DNA from: an uncultured Prevotella sp.
Lineage (GTDB): Bacteria > Bacteroidota > Bacteroidia > Bacteroidales > Bacteroidaceae
Assembly (NCBI GenBank): GCA_934203355.1
Contig: CAKPZC010000010.1
Location: forward strand, 1 to 46,518
Length of the DNA stretch: 46,518 nt
Direction: 5' to 3'
In this document: piece by piece, positions 38,574 to 46,518 of the stretch
Position numbering within the stretch: the stretch's first letter is position 1
Layout of the letters: every line of letters starts with the position of its first letter
The notes under the pieces: generated by a model
The model's input: the letters and a program-made list of their open reading frames with translations, nothing else
What the model was told of the DNA's origin: nothing
Databases searched by the model: none
Made by a program: the position numbers and the translations under genes

Positions 38574-39901
38574 AGCAAAACGATTGGACACAAAATCTTC
38601 GCTCTCGTCTTGGCGAACGGCAGGCACCAGTGCCCGACGATTTGTGGGACAAGATAGAGAGCAGGCTCGATAAAAATGCCGTGCAATTGAAAGGCGACAA
38701 GAATGCTGTTGATACGAAACCGCATGCTAAGCGCCACATATCTCTTGTGCGCTATTCGGCATGGGCTGTTTCGGCGGCAGCGGCAATAGCATTGCTTGTG
38801 ACAATTGGCTATCGAGCCAACAAGGAAACTATTGAGCGTCTTGCCGACAACCGCCAAGGTGGTGGCAAAGAGTCTTGCGCCAATGTTGTGGGGCAAGGAT
38901 TGAAACAACCTGTGTTGGCTGACAATAGCCGTGTGGCAGCAGATAGCAGGGGCGTTAATGGCAGTGGCTTAAAACATGTAGTTAAGGACAGTGGCACGGA
39001 GCCCGTAGTTGAGGACAGTGGCATTGAATCCGTAGCCATTTGTGATGAGGCTCATGGCGATATGCGAGAAGTGGCAGAGACGAAGGTTGCAGAGAGAGAG
39101 CAGCGCGACATGGAGCAAGAGACAACAGAGACTGTTGGTACATCCGACAACAAAGGTCGTAGTCCTCAAAGTAATGCGCATTATGCTTTACCCCGTTACG
39201 CTGCGAGTGGTGACGAGTCTTACTCGCATTCAGCGACAGGAGCGCGATGGAGTGTGTCAGCCCATACGGGTGGCACTTTTACGGATAACCGCGGTTCATA
39301 TTCTCCAGCCCAGAGAGTGTTGAAGACGTCGTCGTTGGCGACATCCGATAATCCCGACGCAATGGGTGGAGATATGATGTATGTCACCAATGTGGCATTG
39401 ATGTCGAAATACAAAGAGGTGAAGCATCATGCACAGCCAGTGTCGTTGGGATTGTCGATGGCTTATGCGTTGACCAATCGGTTGTCGGTAACAACCGGAG
39501 TGGTTTACACTCGTGCCTTGTCGGACATTACTAAATCGGTGGATGGCGACGATGTTGTGGAGAATCAGCGTCTATATTATGTGGGTGTGCCGCTTGGAGT
39601 GAAATATAATGTGTGGCAAAATTCAAGTATTCAAGCCTATACAACAGTAGGTGCACAGGCCGACTTCAATGTTTCGGCATCGGTGACAACTGGCGATTTG
39701 ACAGATGATATCGACAAGGACCGTCCACAGTTTTCGGTGAATGCTGCAGCTGGTTTGCAGGTGAACGTGGTGCCTCATGTGGGTGTGTTTGCTGAACCTG
39801 GAGTGAGATATTACTTCAACAACAAGAGCAAGGTGGAGACAATATTCAAGGACACGCCATGGAACTTCAATCTACAATTGGGATTGAGACTCGATTTTTG
39901 A
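38570..39901 (+). CDS. Inner-membrane anchored protein with beta-barrel-like C-terminus, candidate anti-sigma partner
   Basis: The 443-residue product has a short cytoplasmic N-terminus (LGERQAPVPDDLWDKIESRL), a single membrane helix (YSAWAVSAAAAIALLVTIGY, near 64-83), a low-complexity region with a VVxDSGxE-type repeat, and a C-terminal domain like outer-membrane beta-barrel proteins. Strands such as LGLSMAYALTNRLSVTTGVV and LYYVGVPLGVKYNV lead to a final LQLGLRLDF ending in Phe. The N-terminal part is where an anti-sigma domain would sit. Bacteroidetes often pair an ECF sigma factor with such a hybrid protein. Topology needs testing, since one chain would have to span two compartments. Confidence 0.8.
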   Translation: MKQNDWTQNLRSRLGERQAPVPDDLWDKIESRLDKNAVQLKGDKNAVDTKPHAKRHISLVRYSAWAVSAAAAIALLVTIGYRANKETIERLADNRQGGGKESCANVVGQGLKQPVLADNSRVAADSRGVNGSGLKHVVKDSGTEPVVEDSGIESVAICDEAHGDMREVAETKVAEREQRDMEQETTETVGTSDNKGRSPQSNAHYALPRYAASGDESYSHSATGARWSVSAHTGGTFTDNRGSYSPAQRVLKTSSLATSDNPDAMGGDMMYVTNVALMSKYKEVKHHAQPVSLGLSMAYALTNRLSVTTGVVYTRALSDITKSVDGDDVVENQRLYYVGVPLGVKYNVWQNSSIQAYTTVGAQADFNVSASVTTGDLTDDIDKDRPQFSVNAAAGLQVNVVPHVGVFAEPGVRYYFNNKSKVETIFKDTPWNFNLQLGLRLDF

Positions 39902-39943
39902 AAGATAAATCCTTCTAAAGGAATGAAAAAGTGAATAAATGCG

Positions 39944-39974
39944 ATGAGGGTGCGCCATTTAGGCACACCCTCAT
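39944..39974. terminator. Bidirectional hairpin terminator
   Basis: ATGAGGGTG pairs with CACCCTCAT, extended by GCC/GGC around a 5-nt loop. The plus strand continues TTTTTAG. It separates two convergent genes. Confidence 0.75.
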
Positions 39975-39996
39975 TTTTAGTTATAAGTAAATTTTA

Positions 39997-41652
39997 TTAT
40001 TTTATTGCTTTTGCAGCCATGGTCTTAGCCTTTGCTGTGGCTTTGTCAAGAGCTGCTTGAGCCTTCTTCTTTGCGTTGGCGTTCTTAGCGTTCTGCACGT
40101 TGTCGTAGAGCTGCCAGAGCTTCAACTGTGCAGTAGCCTCTTTGTATGCCTTTGTGAATGCGTTGGCAGTAGCTTCTGTGGCAGCCTCCTCTTCAGGAGT
40201 GGCATATGCGTGACGATAGCCCTTCTCCTTGTTCCATAGTCCACGTGTGAAGTCGGGGAAAGCCACCGGAGCGCAATCGTTGTCGAGCGACAGAGCTGTG
40301 AGCTCAGCTATGGCGCACCATTCAGCCAAGTCGTAAACGTCCATATCGAGAGGCAACCCGTGCTGTAGACAGTAAACAAGACGAGCCACCATAACGAAGT
40401 CCATACCGCCGTGGCCACCTACTTCCTTTGCCAACTTGCCGAACTTCTTAAGTATTGGGCTTTCGTATTTCTCCTCAAGAGCCTTGCGCTGTTCGTCGGG
40501 CATGAAGCTGTGTGATGAGAGGTTGTCCACCTTAGGAGCGTTGCCTGTAGAGCTGAGCTGTTTAGAGTCAACGGCATAGCCTTCAATAGGATACTTGTTG
40601 GCGAAGCCGCGTGAGCCAGTGAGCTGATATAGTCGGCTATAGGGTTGTGGGTTCATCACGTCGTGCTGCAACTCGATAACCTTCTCGTTGGCTGTGCGGA
40701 TGAGAGTTGTGGTGTGGTCGCCGTTGCGGAAGTCGTTGCATGGTTTTCCGGTCTTCTTCTCCACGAGTTCCTTGCCATGCACGCTCTTAGTGTCCATTGA
40801 TACGAGAGTAGTCATGCGGTCGCCACGGTGAATGTCGAGAGCCTGGGCCACAGGACCAAGTCCATGGGTAGCGTAAAGGTCGCCACGGTTTTCGCGGTTA
40901 TACTTCAGACGCCATCCGAGCTGTTCAGGGTCAGAGCCGTTAGGGTTCTTCCAGTAGTAGTCCCAGAAGTCGTCGAGGTTGTGGATGTAAGCTCCCTGAG
41001 CACGGATGATTTCGCCGAACACTCCGTGCTGAGCCATGTTCAGAGTGCGCATCTCGAACCAGTCGTAGCAGCAGTTTTCAAGAATCATACAGTTGAGCTG
41101 TTTCTGCTCGGCGAGGTTCACGAGTTCCCAGCACTCCTCAAGGTTCATTGCCGATGGTACCTCGTCGGCAACGTTCTTGCCGTTCTCAAGTGCGCATTTA
41201 GCCACAAGTGCGTGGTGTTCCCAGTCGGTTGCTATATATACAAGGTCGATGTCCGGTCGGCGACACAACTCCTCGTAGCCCTTTTCGCCACTATATATAG
41301 TAGCAGGAGCAAGGCCTTGTTTGCGCAACTTCTCGTTTTGCTTCTCGGCACGCTTCTCCTCGAAGTCGCACAGAGCCACAATCTCTACACCAGGGATGAG
41401 GCTGAAGTCGGCAACGGCTCCAGGACCGCGCATACCAAGACCCACGAAACCAACTCTTACGGTTTTCATCTTGGGCAATCTCAGTCCAATAACATCCTTC
41501 TGTCCGGCAGGGCGTTCGGGCGACTCAATCATGATTTTACCCTTGTTCCAATGCCACTTGGTTGATGGCGACAGCGACTGTGCGTTAGCTGCCAATGATC
41601 CGAATGAGAGCATTGCCGCTAATGCAAGACTGTAAAGTTTAAATTTCTTCAT
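39997..41652 (-). CDS. Secreted Gfo/Idh/MocA-family oxidoreductase (GH109-like)
   Basis: The 551-residue product has a signal peptide (MKKFKLYSLALAAMLSFGSL, cleaving after ANAQ). An NAD-binding Rossmann motif (VGFVGLGMRGPGA) leads into the acidic strand end VALCDFEEKRAEK. The DLVYIATDWEHHALVAKCAL and GKNVADEVPSAM segments follow the Gfo/Idh/MocA pattern, with Glu in place of the usual Lys of EKP. The C-terminus has an Ala/Lys-rich helix. Exported members of this family in Bacteroidetes include GH109 glycosidases, which use bound NAD to cleave N-acetylgalactosaminides. The exact substrate cannot be read from sequence. Confidence 0.85.
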   Translation of the reverse strand: MKKFKLYSLALAAMLSFGSLAANAQSLSPSTKWHWNKGKIMIESPERPAGQKDVIGLRLPKMKTVRVGFVGLGMRGPGAVADFSLIPGVEIVALCDFEEKRAEKQNEKLRKQGLAPATIYSGEKGYEELCRRPDIDLVYIATDWEHHALVAKCALENGKNVADEVPSAMNLEECWELVNLAEQKQLNCMILENCCYDWFEMRTLNMAQHGVFGEIIRAQGAYIHNLDDFWDYYWKNPNGSDPEQLGWRLKYNRENRGDLYATHGLGPVAQALDIHRGDRMTTLVSMDTKSVHGKELVEKKTGKPCNDFRNGDHTTTLIRTANEKVIELQHDVMNPQPYSRLYQLTGSRGFANKYPIEGYAVDSKQLSSTGNAPKVDNLSSHSFMPDEQRKALEEKYESPILKKFGKLAKEVGGHGGMDFVMVARLVYCLQHGLPLDMDVYDLAEWCAIAELTALSLDNDCAPVAFPDFTRGLWNKEKGYRHAYATPEEEAATEATANAFTKAYKEATAQLKLWQLYDNVQNAKNANAKKKAQAALDKATAKAKTMAAKAIK

Positions 41653-41718
41653 CGTTTTTTATGTTTTAGTAAATAGTATAAATCGCAACAGTAATAATTT
41701 CGTTTGTTGATATTTTTG

Positions 41719-41726
41719 CAAAGGTA
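41719..41726 (-). promoter_or_regulatory. -7 box for the oxidoreductase gene
   Basis: TACCTTTG on the minus strand lies about 66 nt before the start. The -33 region is not canonical. Confidence 0.4.
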
Positions 41727-41756
41727 CTGCTTTTTTTGCAAAAAAGCCTATCGGTA

Positions 41757-41788
41757 TTGTCTTTTTTTAAAATAATTCCGTACATTTG
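41757..41788 (+). promoter_or_regulatory. Promoter of mnmA, very close to the start codon
   Basis: TTG (41757-41759), 21 nt, then TACATTTG (41781-41788). The ATG is at 41794, only 5 nt after the box, so the transcript would be almost leaderless. Confidence 0.6.
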
Positions 41789-41793
41789 CAAGC

Positions 41794-42885
41794 ATGAATA
41801 CTACAAATTTATATAATGACTTAAACGACAAGCGTATAGCCGTTCTGCTTTCTGGCGGAGTGGACAGTTCGGTCGTGGTTTATGAGTTGGCTCAGCGTGG
41901 GTTGCATCCCGACTGCTTCTACATAAAAATTGGTCCTGAGGAAAAGGAGGAATGGGATTGCACGTCGGAGGAAGATCTTGAGATGGCGACAGCCGTGGCT
42001 CGACGATATGGATGCAAGCTTGAGGTGGTTGACTGTCATAAGGAATATTGGGACCAGGTGACACGCTACACTATGGATAAGGTGCGTTCTGGTTTTACGC
42101 CCAATCCCGATGTGATGTGCAACCGTCTTATAAAGTTTGGAGCTTTTCACGAGAAGCGTGGTCACGAATACGACCTTATTGCCACTGGTCACTACGCTCA
42201 GACCGAGATTGATGATGAGGGTAGAAAATGGCTTGTCACCAGTCCCGACCCAGTGAAGGATCAGACCGACTTTTTGGCCCAGATAGAGTCGTGGCAGTTG
42301 CGCAAGGCGATATTTCCTATAGGTCATTTCGAGAAGAACGAGGTGCGCGAGATTGCCGAGCGTGAGTATCTCATTAATGCCAAGCGCAAGGACTCGCAGG
42401 GCATATGCTTCTTGGGACAGATTAACTACAACGACTATGTGCGCCGGTATTTGGGCGAGAATCCGGGCGATGTTGTGGAGCTTGAGACCGGCAAGCGCAT
42501 CGGAGAGCATAAGGGATTGTGGTTTCACACTATAGGTCAGCGCAAGGGTCTCGGATTTGGCGGTGGACCGTGGTTTGTGATTAAGAAGGATGTGGCTAAC
42601 AATATATTATATGTGAGTCATGGCTACGACCCGCAGACAGCCTACAAGAAGGATTTCCCCGTACACGACTTCCATTTCCTAACGTGTGAGGTGCCAATGA
42701 AGCGCGTGACATTCAAGATACGTCATACGCCAGAATATCATCCTGCCACAGTGGAACGGCTCGACGACGGACGATTGATGATACATTCCGACGAGCCAAT
42801 TCATGGTGTGGCACCAGGACAGTTTTGTGTTATTTACGACGAGTGTCATCATCGATGCTATGGATCGGGCGAAATAACTATTTAA
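41794..42885 (+). CDS. mnmA: tRNA-specific 2-thiouridylase MnmA
   Basis: The 363-residue product has the PP-loop ATP motif SGGVDSS (20-26), the catalytic Cys in NPDVMCNRLIKFG (Cys109) and the second catalytic Cys in DSQGICFLG (Cys205). The ATGHYAQ and HTIGQRKGLG motifs are also present. MnmA adds sulfur to U34 of tRNAs for Lys, Glu and Gln in the cytoplasm, using sulfur from a persulfide relay. Length and motifs are typical. It is monocistronic. Confidence 0.96.
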   Translation: MNTTNLYNDLNDKRIAVLLSGGVDSSVVVYELAQRGLHPDCFYIKIGPEEKEEWDCTSEEDLEMATAVARRYGCKLEVVDCHKEYWDQVTRYTMDKVRSGFTPNPDVMCNRLIKFGAFHEKRGHEYDLIATGHYAQTEIDDEGRKWLVTSPDPVKDQTDFLAQIESWQLRKAIFPIGHFEKNEVREIAEREYLINAKRKDSQGICFLGQINYNDYVRRYLGENPGDVVELETGKRIGEHKGLWFHTIGQRKGLGFGGGPWFVIKKDVANNILYVSHGYDPQTAYKKDFPVHDFHFLTCEVPMKRVTFKIRHTPEYHPATVERLDDGRLMIHSDEPIHGVAPGQFCVIYDECHHRCYGSGEITI

Positions 42886-42937
42886 AGGAAGTGTCTTGAG
42901 TTTCGGGGAAAAATTAACGATAACGCAGATAAAAATG

Positions 42938-43120
42938 ATGAGAGGGTAAAGTCAAAATAGGAGTTAACGGAAGTTTGGGCTTCGCCCGAAGTTAACGGAA
43001 GTTAGCGGACATATGTATAAATTGCTGAAAATAAAGCATTTGTCTGTTAACTCCCATCCATCGTATATGGATTAACTTCTTCTTAACTTCCTCTAACTCC
43101 TATTTTGACCCTCTCTTATC
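42938..43120. repeat. Imperfect inverted-repeat element between convergent genes
   Basis: The left arm (about 42938-42975) and right arm (about 43085-43120) share AGTCAAAATAGGAGTTA-like sequence in opposite orientation. The interior has GTTAACGGAAGTT-type direct repeats and a GGGCTTCGCCC hairpin (42977-42987). It may act as a bidirectional terminator or be a dispersed intergenic repeat. No coding capacity is visible. Confidence 0.55.
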
Positions 43121-43124
43121 GTTT

Positions 43125-44810
43125 TTAGTAAATCAATGTTCCCGAGATGCACCAGTAGCTGTTGCTTCCACCTTCGGGCGCACCTTGTGGTATCTTCACG
43201 CTCATGGTGTGTTTGCCAGCCTTTAGTGAGCCTATATATATATACTCAGGGTTGGTCATTGTACCTGGACACCAGTTGGAGCGGCTCAAGTCCGACGAGC
43301 TTAATCCGTTAGAGAAGTTGCCAGAGCAAGGATTCCAGTTGCGGTATGTGCCGCAGTCGTCGCGCCATGGAATGAATGTGATAATCTTCTGTCCGTCCAC
43401 ATAGATAGTATTTGGCTTCTGATTGAATTCGTCGCCGCCTCCCCAGCCACCGTGTCCGGTGGTGAGATAGAACAGGCGTGCGTCCTTCACGTCCTCCTTC
43501 AGTTCGAAGCTCACGTTGAGCGAGTCGTCGAGCATAAAGATGGGGTAGGGTTGACCTGCCTGCTCCATGTAGTTCACAGTGTTGAACAGTGGCAGTGCTT
43601 TCGGCATCTTGTGCTCTGCTTCTGGATAATACTTCAGTTTCACGCTTAGTCGATGGCCCTTGGCATCCCAGTTGCCGATATATGCACCTATCCACACCTC
43701 GCCCTTGAGCTGTTCGGCAACCGATGTCACCTCAGCCTTGTAGAGCACAGAGTCGGTCCATGTCTGTCCTGGCACCTTATTGTGGTTGTATTTGCGCACT
43801 CCGAATCCGGTGAAGAATCTCATCAACTCCAGTGGCACGTCGTATTTGTCGGTAGACACGAGACCATGATAGTCGGTGTCGCCGCTATGGAACGACGGCA
43901 CACTGTTGAGGTTGCGCAGAGCGTCGATGAACGATTGTGCCTTGTCGGTAGGAATCATAAATATAGAACCAGTGCGGTCGTAGGCGTCGCCGTCAGAATA
44001 CTGTATGGCCTCCACAAACACCTGTCGTTCGTTGATGTTCTCGGGCAGTTTCACTTTCTTCAGTACAACAGTACCGCCAGCTGCCACATACACCTTGTCC
44101 TCGTCGAGGCTTTCGGGCAACTTCGCACCGTTGAAGCAGATAGTTTGCTGGTCGAACACCGGTACACTTATAACGCCACTCTGATTGATGGCATAGGTGT
44201 AGTTGCTAGCGTCGAGATAGTGTCCCCAGTCAGAAGGTAACAATTGTGTTGGGTTCTTTACGGCTTTGATGTCGGTTGCCTCCTGCACAGAGTCGCCATT
44301 GCGCACCACGCGTAGCACAAGTCCGTCGGGTACTCCTACTGCAGCCTGAGGAGTGCCGCGCAATGCAATGTCGTTGGTATACCACACATCGATGGTATTG
44401 GAATTGATAATTGTGCGCACCACCTTGCAGTTGAGTCCGAGGTATTTCTCCTCGCCCACCTCCTTGAATCCTTCTCCATATTCAAACGGACTGTTGGTGT
44501 AAACCAGTTCGTCGTTTGGCATTATGGCACGTCGTAGACTAAGTCGGCGGCTATAGTCGATGAAGCTTTGTTGACGCAGAGTTTTCTCTTTAGGCTGAAC
44601 CACTTTGCCGTCAGCCGACAGACTCTCCAGTTTCACTTCGTCGCCATTTACTGTCATAAGTGTGCCGCCGGGATATGCTTTGCCTTTATATACAGAGCGG
44701 TAGACAACAGTTATGCCATTTGCTTTTTTTAGTTTCTTGGCATAGTTTTGTGCTTCGGCTGTGGTGATGACGCACAGTCCGATAAGCAGTGTTAAGATTT
44801 TTTTTCTCAT
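43125..44810 (-). CDS. PNGase F-like secreted N-glycosidase
   Basis: The 561-residue product has a signal peptide (MRKKILTLLIGLCVITTAEA). An N-terminal region of about 200 residues (NGITVVYRSVYKGKAYPGGT) fits the extra N-terminal domain of longer PNGase F relatives. The C-terminal half contains PNGase F-type segments: YLTTGHGGWGGGDEFNQKPN, then TIYVDGQ and FIPWRDDCGTYRNWNP, and near the end GSLKAGKHTMSVKIPQG. PNGase F cleaves N-glycans from Asn in glycoproteins, which fits a gut or oral habitat. The acidic catalytic residues were not mapped. A clear promoter lies upstream. Confidence 0.88.
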   Translation of the reverse strand: MRKKILTLLIGLCVITTAEAQNYAKKLKKANGITVVYRSVYKGKAYPGGTLMTVNGDEVKLESLSADGKVVQPKEKTLRQQSFIDYSRRLSLRRAIMPNDELVYTNSPFEYGEGFKEVGEEKYLGLNCKVVRTIINSNTIDVWYTNDIALRGTPQAAVGVPDGLVLRVVRNGDSVQEATDIKAVKNPTQLLPSDWGHYLDASNYTYAINQSGVISVPVFDQQTICFNGAKLPESLDEDKVYVAAGGTVVLKKVKLPENINERQVFVEAIQYSDGDAYDRTGSIFMIPTDKAQSFIDALRNLNSVPSFHSGDTDYHGLVSTDKYDVPLELMRFFTGFGVRKYNHNKVPGQTWTDSVLYKAEVTSVAEQLKGEVWIGAYIGNWDAKGHRLSVKLKYYPEAEHKMPKALPLFNTVNYMEQAGQPYPIFMLDDSLNVSFELKEDVKDARLFYLTTGHGGWGGGDEFNQKPNTIYVDGQKIITFIPWRDDCGTYRNWNPCSGNFSNGLSSSDLSRSNWCPGTMTNPEYIYIGSLKAGKHTMSVKIPQGAPEGGSNSYWCISGTLIY

Positions 44811-44855
44811 CTTTTGATTGTTGTATTTTTTTTAAGTTAGTTGGTGTTATGACTA

Positions 44856-44887
44856 CAAAATTACAAAAAACGTCTCTTAGAGCCAAA
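44856..44887 (-). promoter_or_regulatory. Promoter of the PNGase F-like gene
   Basis: On the minus strand TTTG (44884-44887), 20 nt, then TAATTTTG (44856-44863), about 46 nt before the start. It is a near-consensus site. The remaining gap up to 45037 shows nothing else. Confidence 0.65.
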
Positions 44888-45037
44888 TGAGTAGGCAAGT
44901 AATTGGCTAAAAGTTGCATTTTTCGACCGATTGATAGTTTCCAAAATAAGGTGTGGGGTTGTTAGGAGTCGCTTAATCTATGATTACGGAATTATAACAA
45001 TTCCTTATAATATTATGTAAAATTGAAAGTGACTGTA

Positions 45038-45067
45038 TTGTTTTCTCATTTATTTGTTGTATTTTTG
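45038..45067 (+). promoter_or_regulatory. Promoter of the Cys-rich repeat protein gene
   Basis: TTG (45038-45040), 19 nt, then TATTTTTG (45060-45067). It lies 54 nt before the ATG. Confidence 0.6.
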
Positions 45068-45121
45068 CAACGAGATATTTCAGAAAACAATAGTAAAATC
45101 AAATAAAACCAAATTATCGTT

Positions 45122-45601
45122 ATGAAGAAGACTTTATTATTTTTCGCGATGCTGTTTTCGGTGATTATAGCATCGGCAAGGGACATCAATACCAATAATA
45201 ATTGTGTGGTGTTGGATGGACAGAAGAAGGAATGCAAGGGCAAAAAAGCTAACTGCGACGGACAGAAGAAAGATTGCAAGAAAGTTTGCGACGGTAAAAA
45301 GTCTTGTGGCGATTGCAAGAATCAGACCGGCAAGAAGGAGTCTTGTGGCGATTGCAAGAGTCAGACAGGTAAGAAGGAGTCTTGTGGCGATTGCAAGAAT
45401 CAGACCGGCAAGAAGGAGTCTTGTGGCGGTTGCAAGAATCAGGCCGGCAAGAAGGAGTCTTGTGGCGGTTGCAAGAATCAGGCCGGCAAGAAGGAGTCTT
45501 GTGGCGATTGCAAGAATCTGGCCGGCAAGAAGGAGTCTTGTGGCGGTTGCAAGAATCAGGCCGGCAAGAAGGAGTCTTGCGGTGGTTGCAAGCAGAAATA
45601 A
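45122..45601 (+). CDS. Exported CGxC tandem-repeat protein
   Basis: The 159-residue product has a signal peptide (MKKTLLFFAMLFSVIIASA), a short region with spaced cysteines (KKECKGKKANCDGQKKDCKK) and about eight 13-residue repeats of the form GKKESCG(D/G)CKNQ(T/A). Each repeat has a CxxC pair and basic residues. The pattern suggests metal binding or a disulfide-linked rod, in the style of metallothioneins, but I know of no named family. The antisense frame is open only because of repeat composition. It has its own promoter and a terminator. Confidence 0.85.
   Translation: MKKTLLFFAMLFSVIIASARDINTNNNCVVLDGQKKECKGKKANCDGQKKDCKKVCDGKKSCGDCKNQTGKKESCGDCKSQTGKKESCGDCKNQTGKKESCGGCKNQAGKKESCGGCKNQAGKKESCGDCKNLAGKKESCGGCKNQAGKKESCGGCKQK
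45297..45598 (+). repeat. 39-nt tandem repeat in the Cys-rich gene
   Basis: About 7.5 units, each containing AAGAAGGAGTCTTGTGGCG. The units are nearly identical, indicating recent expansion or ongoing homogenisation. Confidence 0.88.
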
Positions 45602-45623
45602 ATATAAACAGTTGAATATAGGT

Positions 45624-45653
45624 GAGGGTGTTTCAAGAAGCCGAAACACCCTC
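45624..45653. terminator. Bidirectional hairpin terminator
   Basis: A perfect 11-bp stem (GAGGGTGTTTC / GAAACACCCTC) with an 8-nt loop separates two convergent genes. Confidence 0.8.
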
Positions 45654-45692
45654 TCTTACTATATTGGTATTCATTTGTGATTATTATGATTT

Positions 45693-46439
45693 TTATCTGT
45701 CGGTAGCCTCCAACAGTTCGTTCCACAAGTTGCAGAGTTCTGTCATTTGTCCAAGCACTATGTTGGCACCGTTGTCGGCGAGAGCAGAGTCGGGTAGAGG
45801 TCCGCTGTTGATGCCGATAGTGAAGCAGTTGGCAGCCGATCCGGCACGCACACCGAGAGGAGCATTCTCTACCACGATGCCCTGCCACGGATTGTAGTTG
45901 CCAGTTTTGCGTAGTCCCATGAGGTATGGGTCGGGATTGGGTTTGCCACGTTCCACGTCGTAGGCAGTAACAATATGGTCCTCGGTTAGGAAACCATCGA
46001 AGTCGTTGAGCAATCGTTTTATGAGTGGTCGCTGTCCGCTGCCAGTCACTACACCTATGGTCATGCCAGCCGACTTGATTTTCTGCATTATGTCGGTCAC
46101 GCCTGGGAATATCTGTGCTACAGGCATACGGTGGAAAATCTCGGTCTTCACGTCGTACATTCTCTGTGCTTCCTCAGGTGATATTTCTTTGCCCTGCTGT
46201 TGGCGCACATACTTGCGTATGGTGTCAACACCTCGTGCACCCTCTGTAGCGTAGGAGTCGTCGGCGGTGAAGTGTATACCAAATTGCTTCATTGCCTCGT
46301 GCCATGCCACGGCATGATTGGGCATGGAGTTGTAGAGCACGCCGTCCATATCGAAGAGTACGCATTGTGGCGTGAACTCCTGGAAACAGTGTGCCTTTTT
46401 GTAGGCGATAATAGGGTCTTTTATATTAGTCATATTCAA
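45693..46439 (-). CDS. HAD-superfamily hydrolase, beta-phosphoglucomutase-like
   Basis: The 248-residue product may start at M1 or M3 (MTNIKDP). It has the HAD motif I FDMDGVLYNS (nucleophile D30, acid D32), a helical cap (HAVAWHEAMKQFGI), motif II VVTGSG, motif III with Lys in ERGKPNPDPYL, and motif IV VVENAPLGVRAG. In this subfamily the Asp of motif IV is usually the first acidic position (VxEDA); here it is Glu-Asn. Sugar-phosphate phosphatase or mutase activity is likely, with substrate uncertain. Confidence 0.9.
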   Translation of the reverse strand: MNMTNIKDPIIAYKKAHCFQEFTPQCVLFDMDGVLYNSMPNHAVAWHEAMKQFGIHFTADDSYATEGARGVDTIRKYVRQQQGKEISPEEAQRMYDVKTEIFHRMPVAQIFPGVTDIMQKIKSAGMTIGVVTGSGQRPLIKRLLNDFDGFLTEDHIVTAYDVERGKPNPDPYLMGLRKTGNYNPWQGIVVENAPLGVRAGSAANCFTIGINSGPLPDSALADNGANIVLGQMTELCNLWNELLEATDR

Positions 46440-46475
46440 TACCAGAAAGTACGTATTTTTTATAAGTGATTGAGA

Positions 46476-46497
46476 ATGAGATAAGTTTTTATCTCAT
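46476..46497. promoter_or_regulatory. Perfect 9-bp palindrome upstream of the HAD gene
   Basis: ATGAGATAA, 4 nt, TTATCTCAT. There is no T tract on either side, so it may be an operator rather than a terminator. Confidence 0.35.
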
Positions 46498-46518
46498 AAA
46501 AAGAAGAGGTTACGAATT

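Noticed and set aside
45137..45680. Long open frames in other frames and on the other strand of the Cys-rich gene
   Set aside because: They are low-complexity shadows caused by the 39-nt repeat; the frame with signal peptide, promoter and CGxC pattern is the real one.

Overview
The window looks like chromosomal DNA of a Bacteroidales bacterium, most likely Prevotellaceae. Evidence: many promoters match the Bacteroidetes pattern (TTG/TTTG about 20 nt before TAnnTTTG), genes have weak ribosome binding sites, and the gene set is typical (NusG/UpxY-like antiterminator, ECF sigma with a barrel-fused partner, PNGase F-like protein, secreted Gfo/Idh/MocA oxidoreductase). No rRNA, tRNA or CRISPR array was seen.

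Left and centre (about 0.1-34 kb) are almost entirely minus-strand and read as one long unit transcribed right to left. It opens with a NusG/UpxY-like gene behind a good promoter (34187-34217). Then come a radical SAM/SPASM protein, an acidic Glu/Pro repeat protein, a stand-alone LytTR regulator, a membrane FHA/zinc-ribbon protein, a secreted caspase-like protease, a zinc-ribbon/FHA protein and a transmembrane Ser/Thr kinase with a MORN-like tail. Next is a tandem array of twelve secreted FGE-sulfatase (SUMF/C-type-lectin fold) genes, interrupted by one DUF4143-type ATPase and one hypothetical gene. A PP2C phosphatase, a second acidic protein, a Sel1-repeat protein and three exported hypotheticals follow, ending at a terminator (1381-1412).

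The main result is that nine of the twelve SUMF genes end in a 123-129 nt segment with the signature of a diversity-generating retroelement (DGR) variable region. Across the copies the G/C/T positions are nearly fixed. Codons reconstructable as AAC, AGC, AAT or GAC in a template differ freely, giving NNC-type codons without stops. An adenine-poor 3' block ends each region, and a 48-nt non-coding tail follows eight of them. No reverse transcriptase, Avd or template repeat is present, so diversification would have to be driven from elsewhere. Three paralogues lack the signature, and one gene with an intact variable region carries a nonsense codon. I infer a surface or periplasmic recognition repertoire coupled to phospho-signalling (kinase, PP2C, two FHA readers) and a caspase effector, under antiterminator control.

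The right part (34.5-46.5 kb) is ordinary chromosome: a lutABC lactate-oxidation operon, an operon of lipoprotein, ECF sigma factor and membrane-anchored barrel protein, a Gfo/Idh/MocA oxidoreductase, mnmA, a PNGase F-like protein, a small exported CGxC repeat protein and a beta-phosphoglucomutase-like HAD hydrolase. Hairpin terminators separate most convergent pairs. The left edge holds the end of an ISL3-like transposase that may have truncated the neighbouring TPR-like gene.
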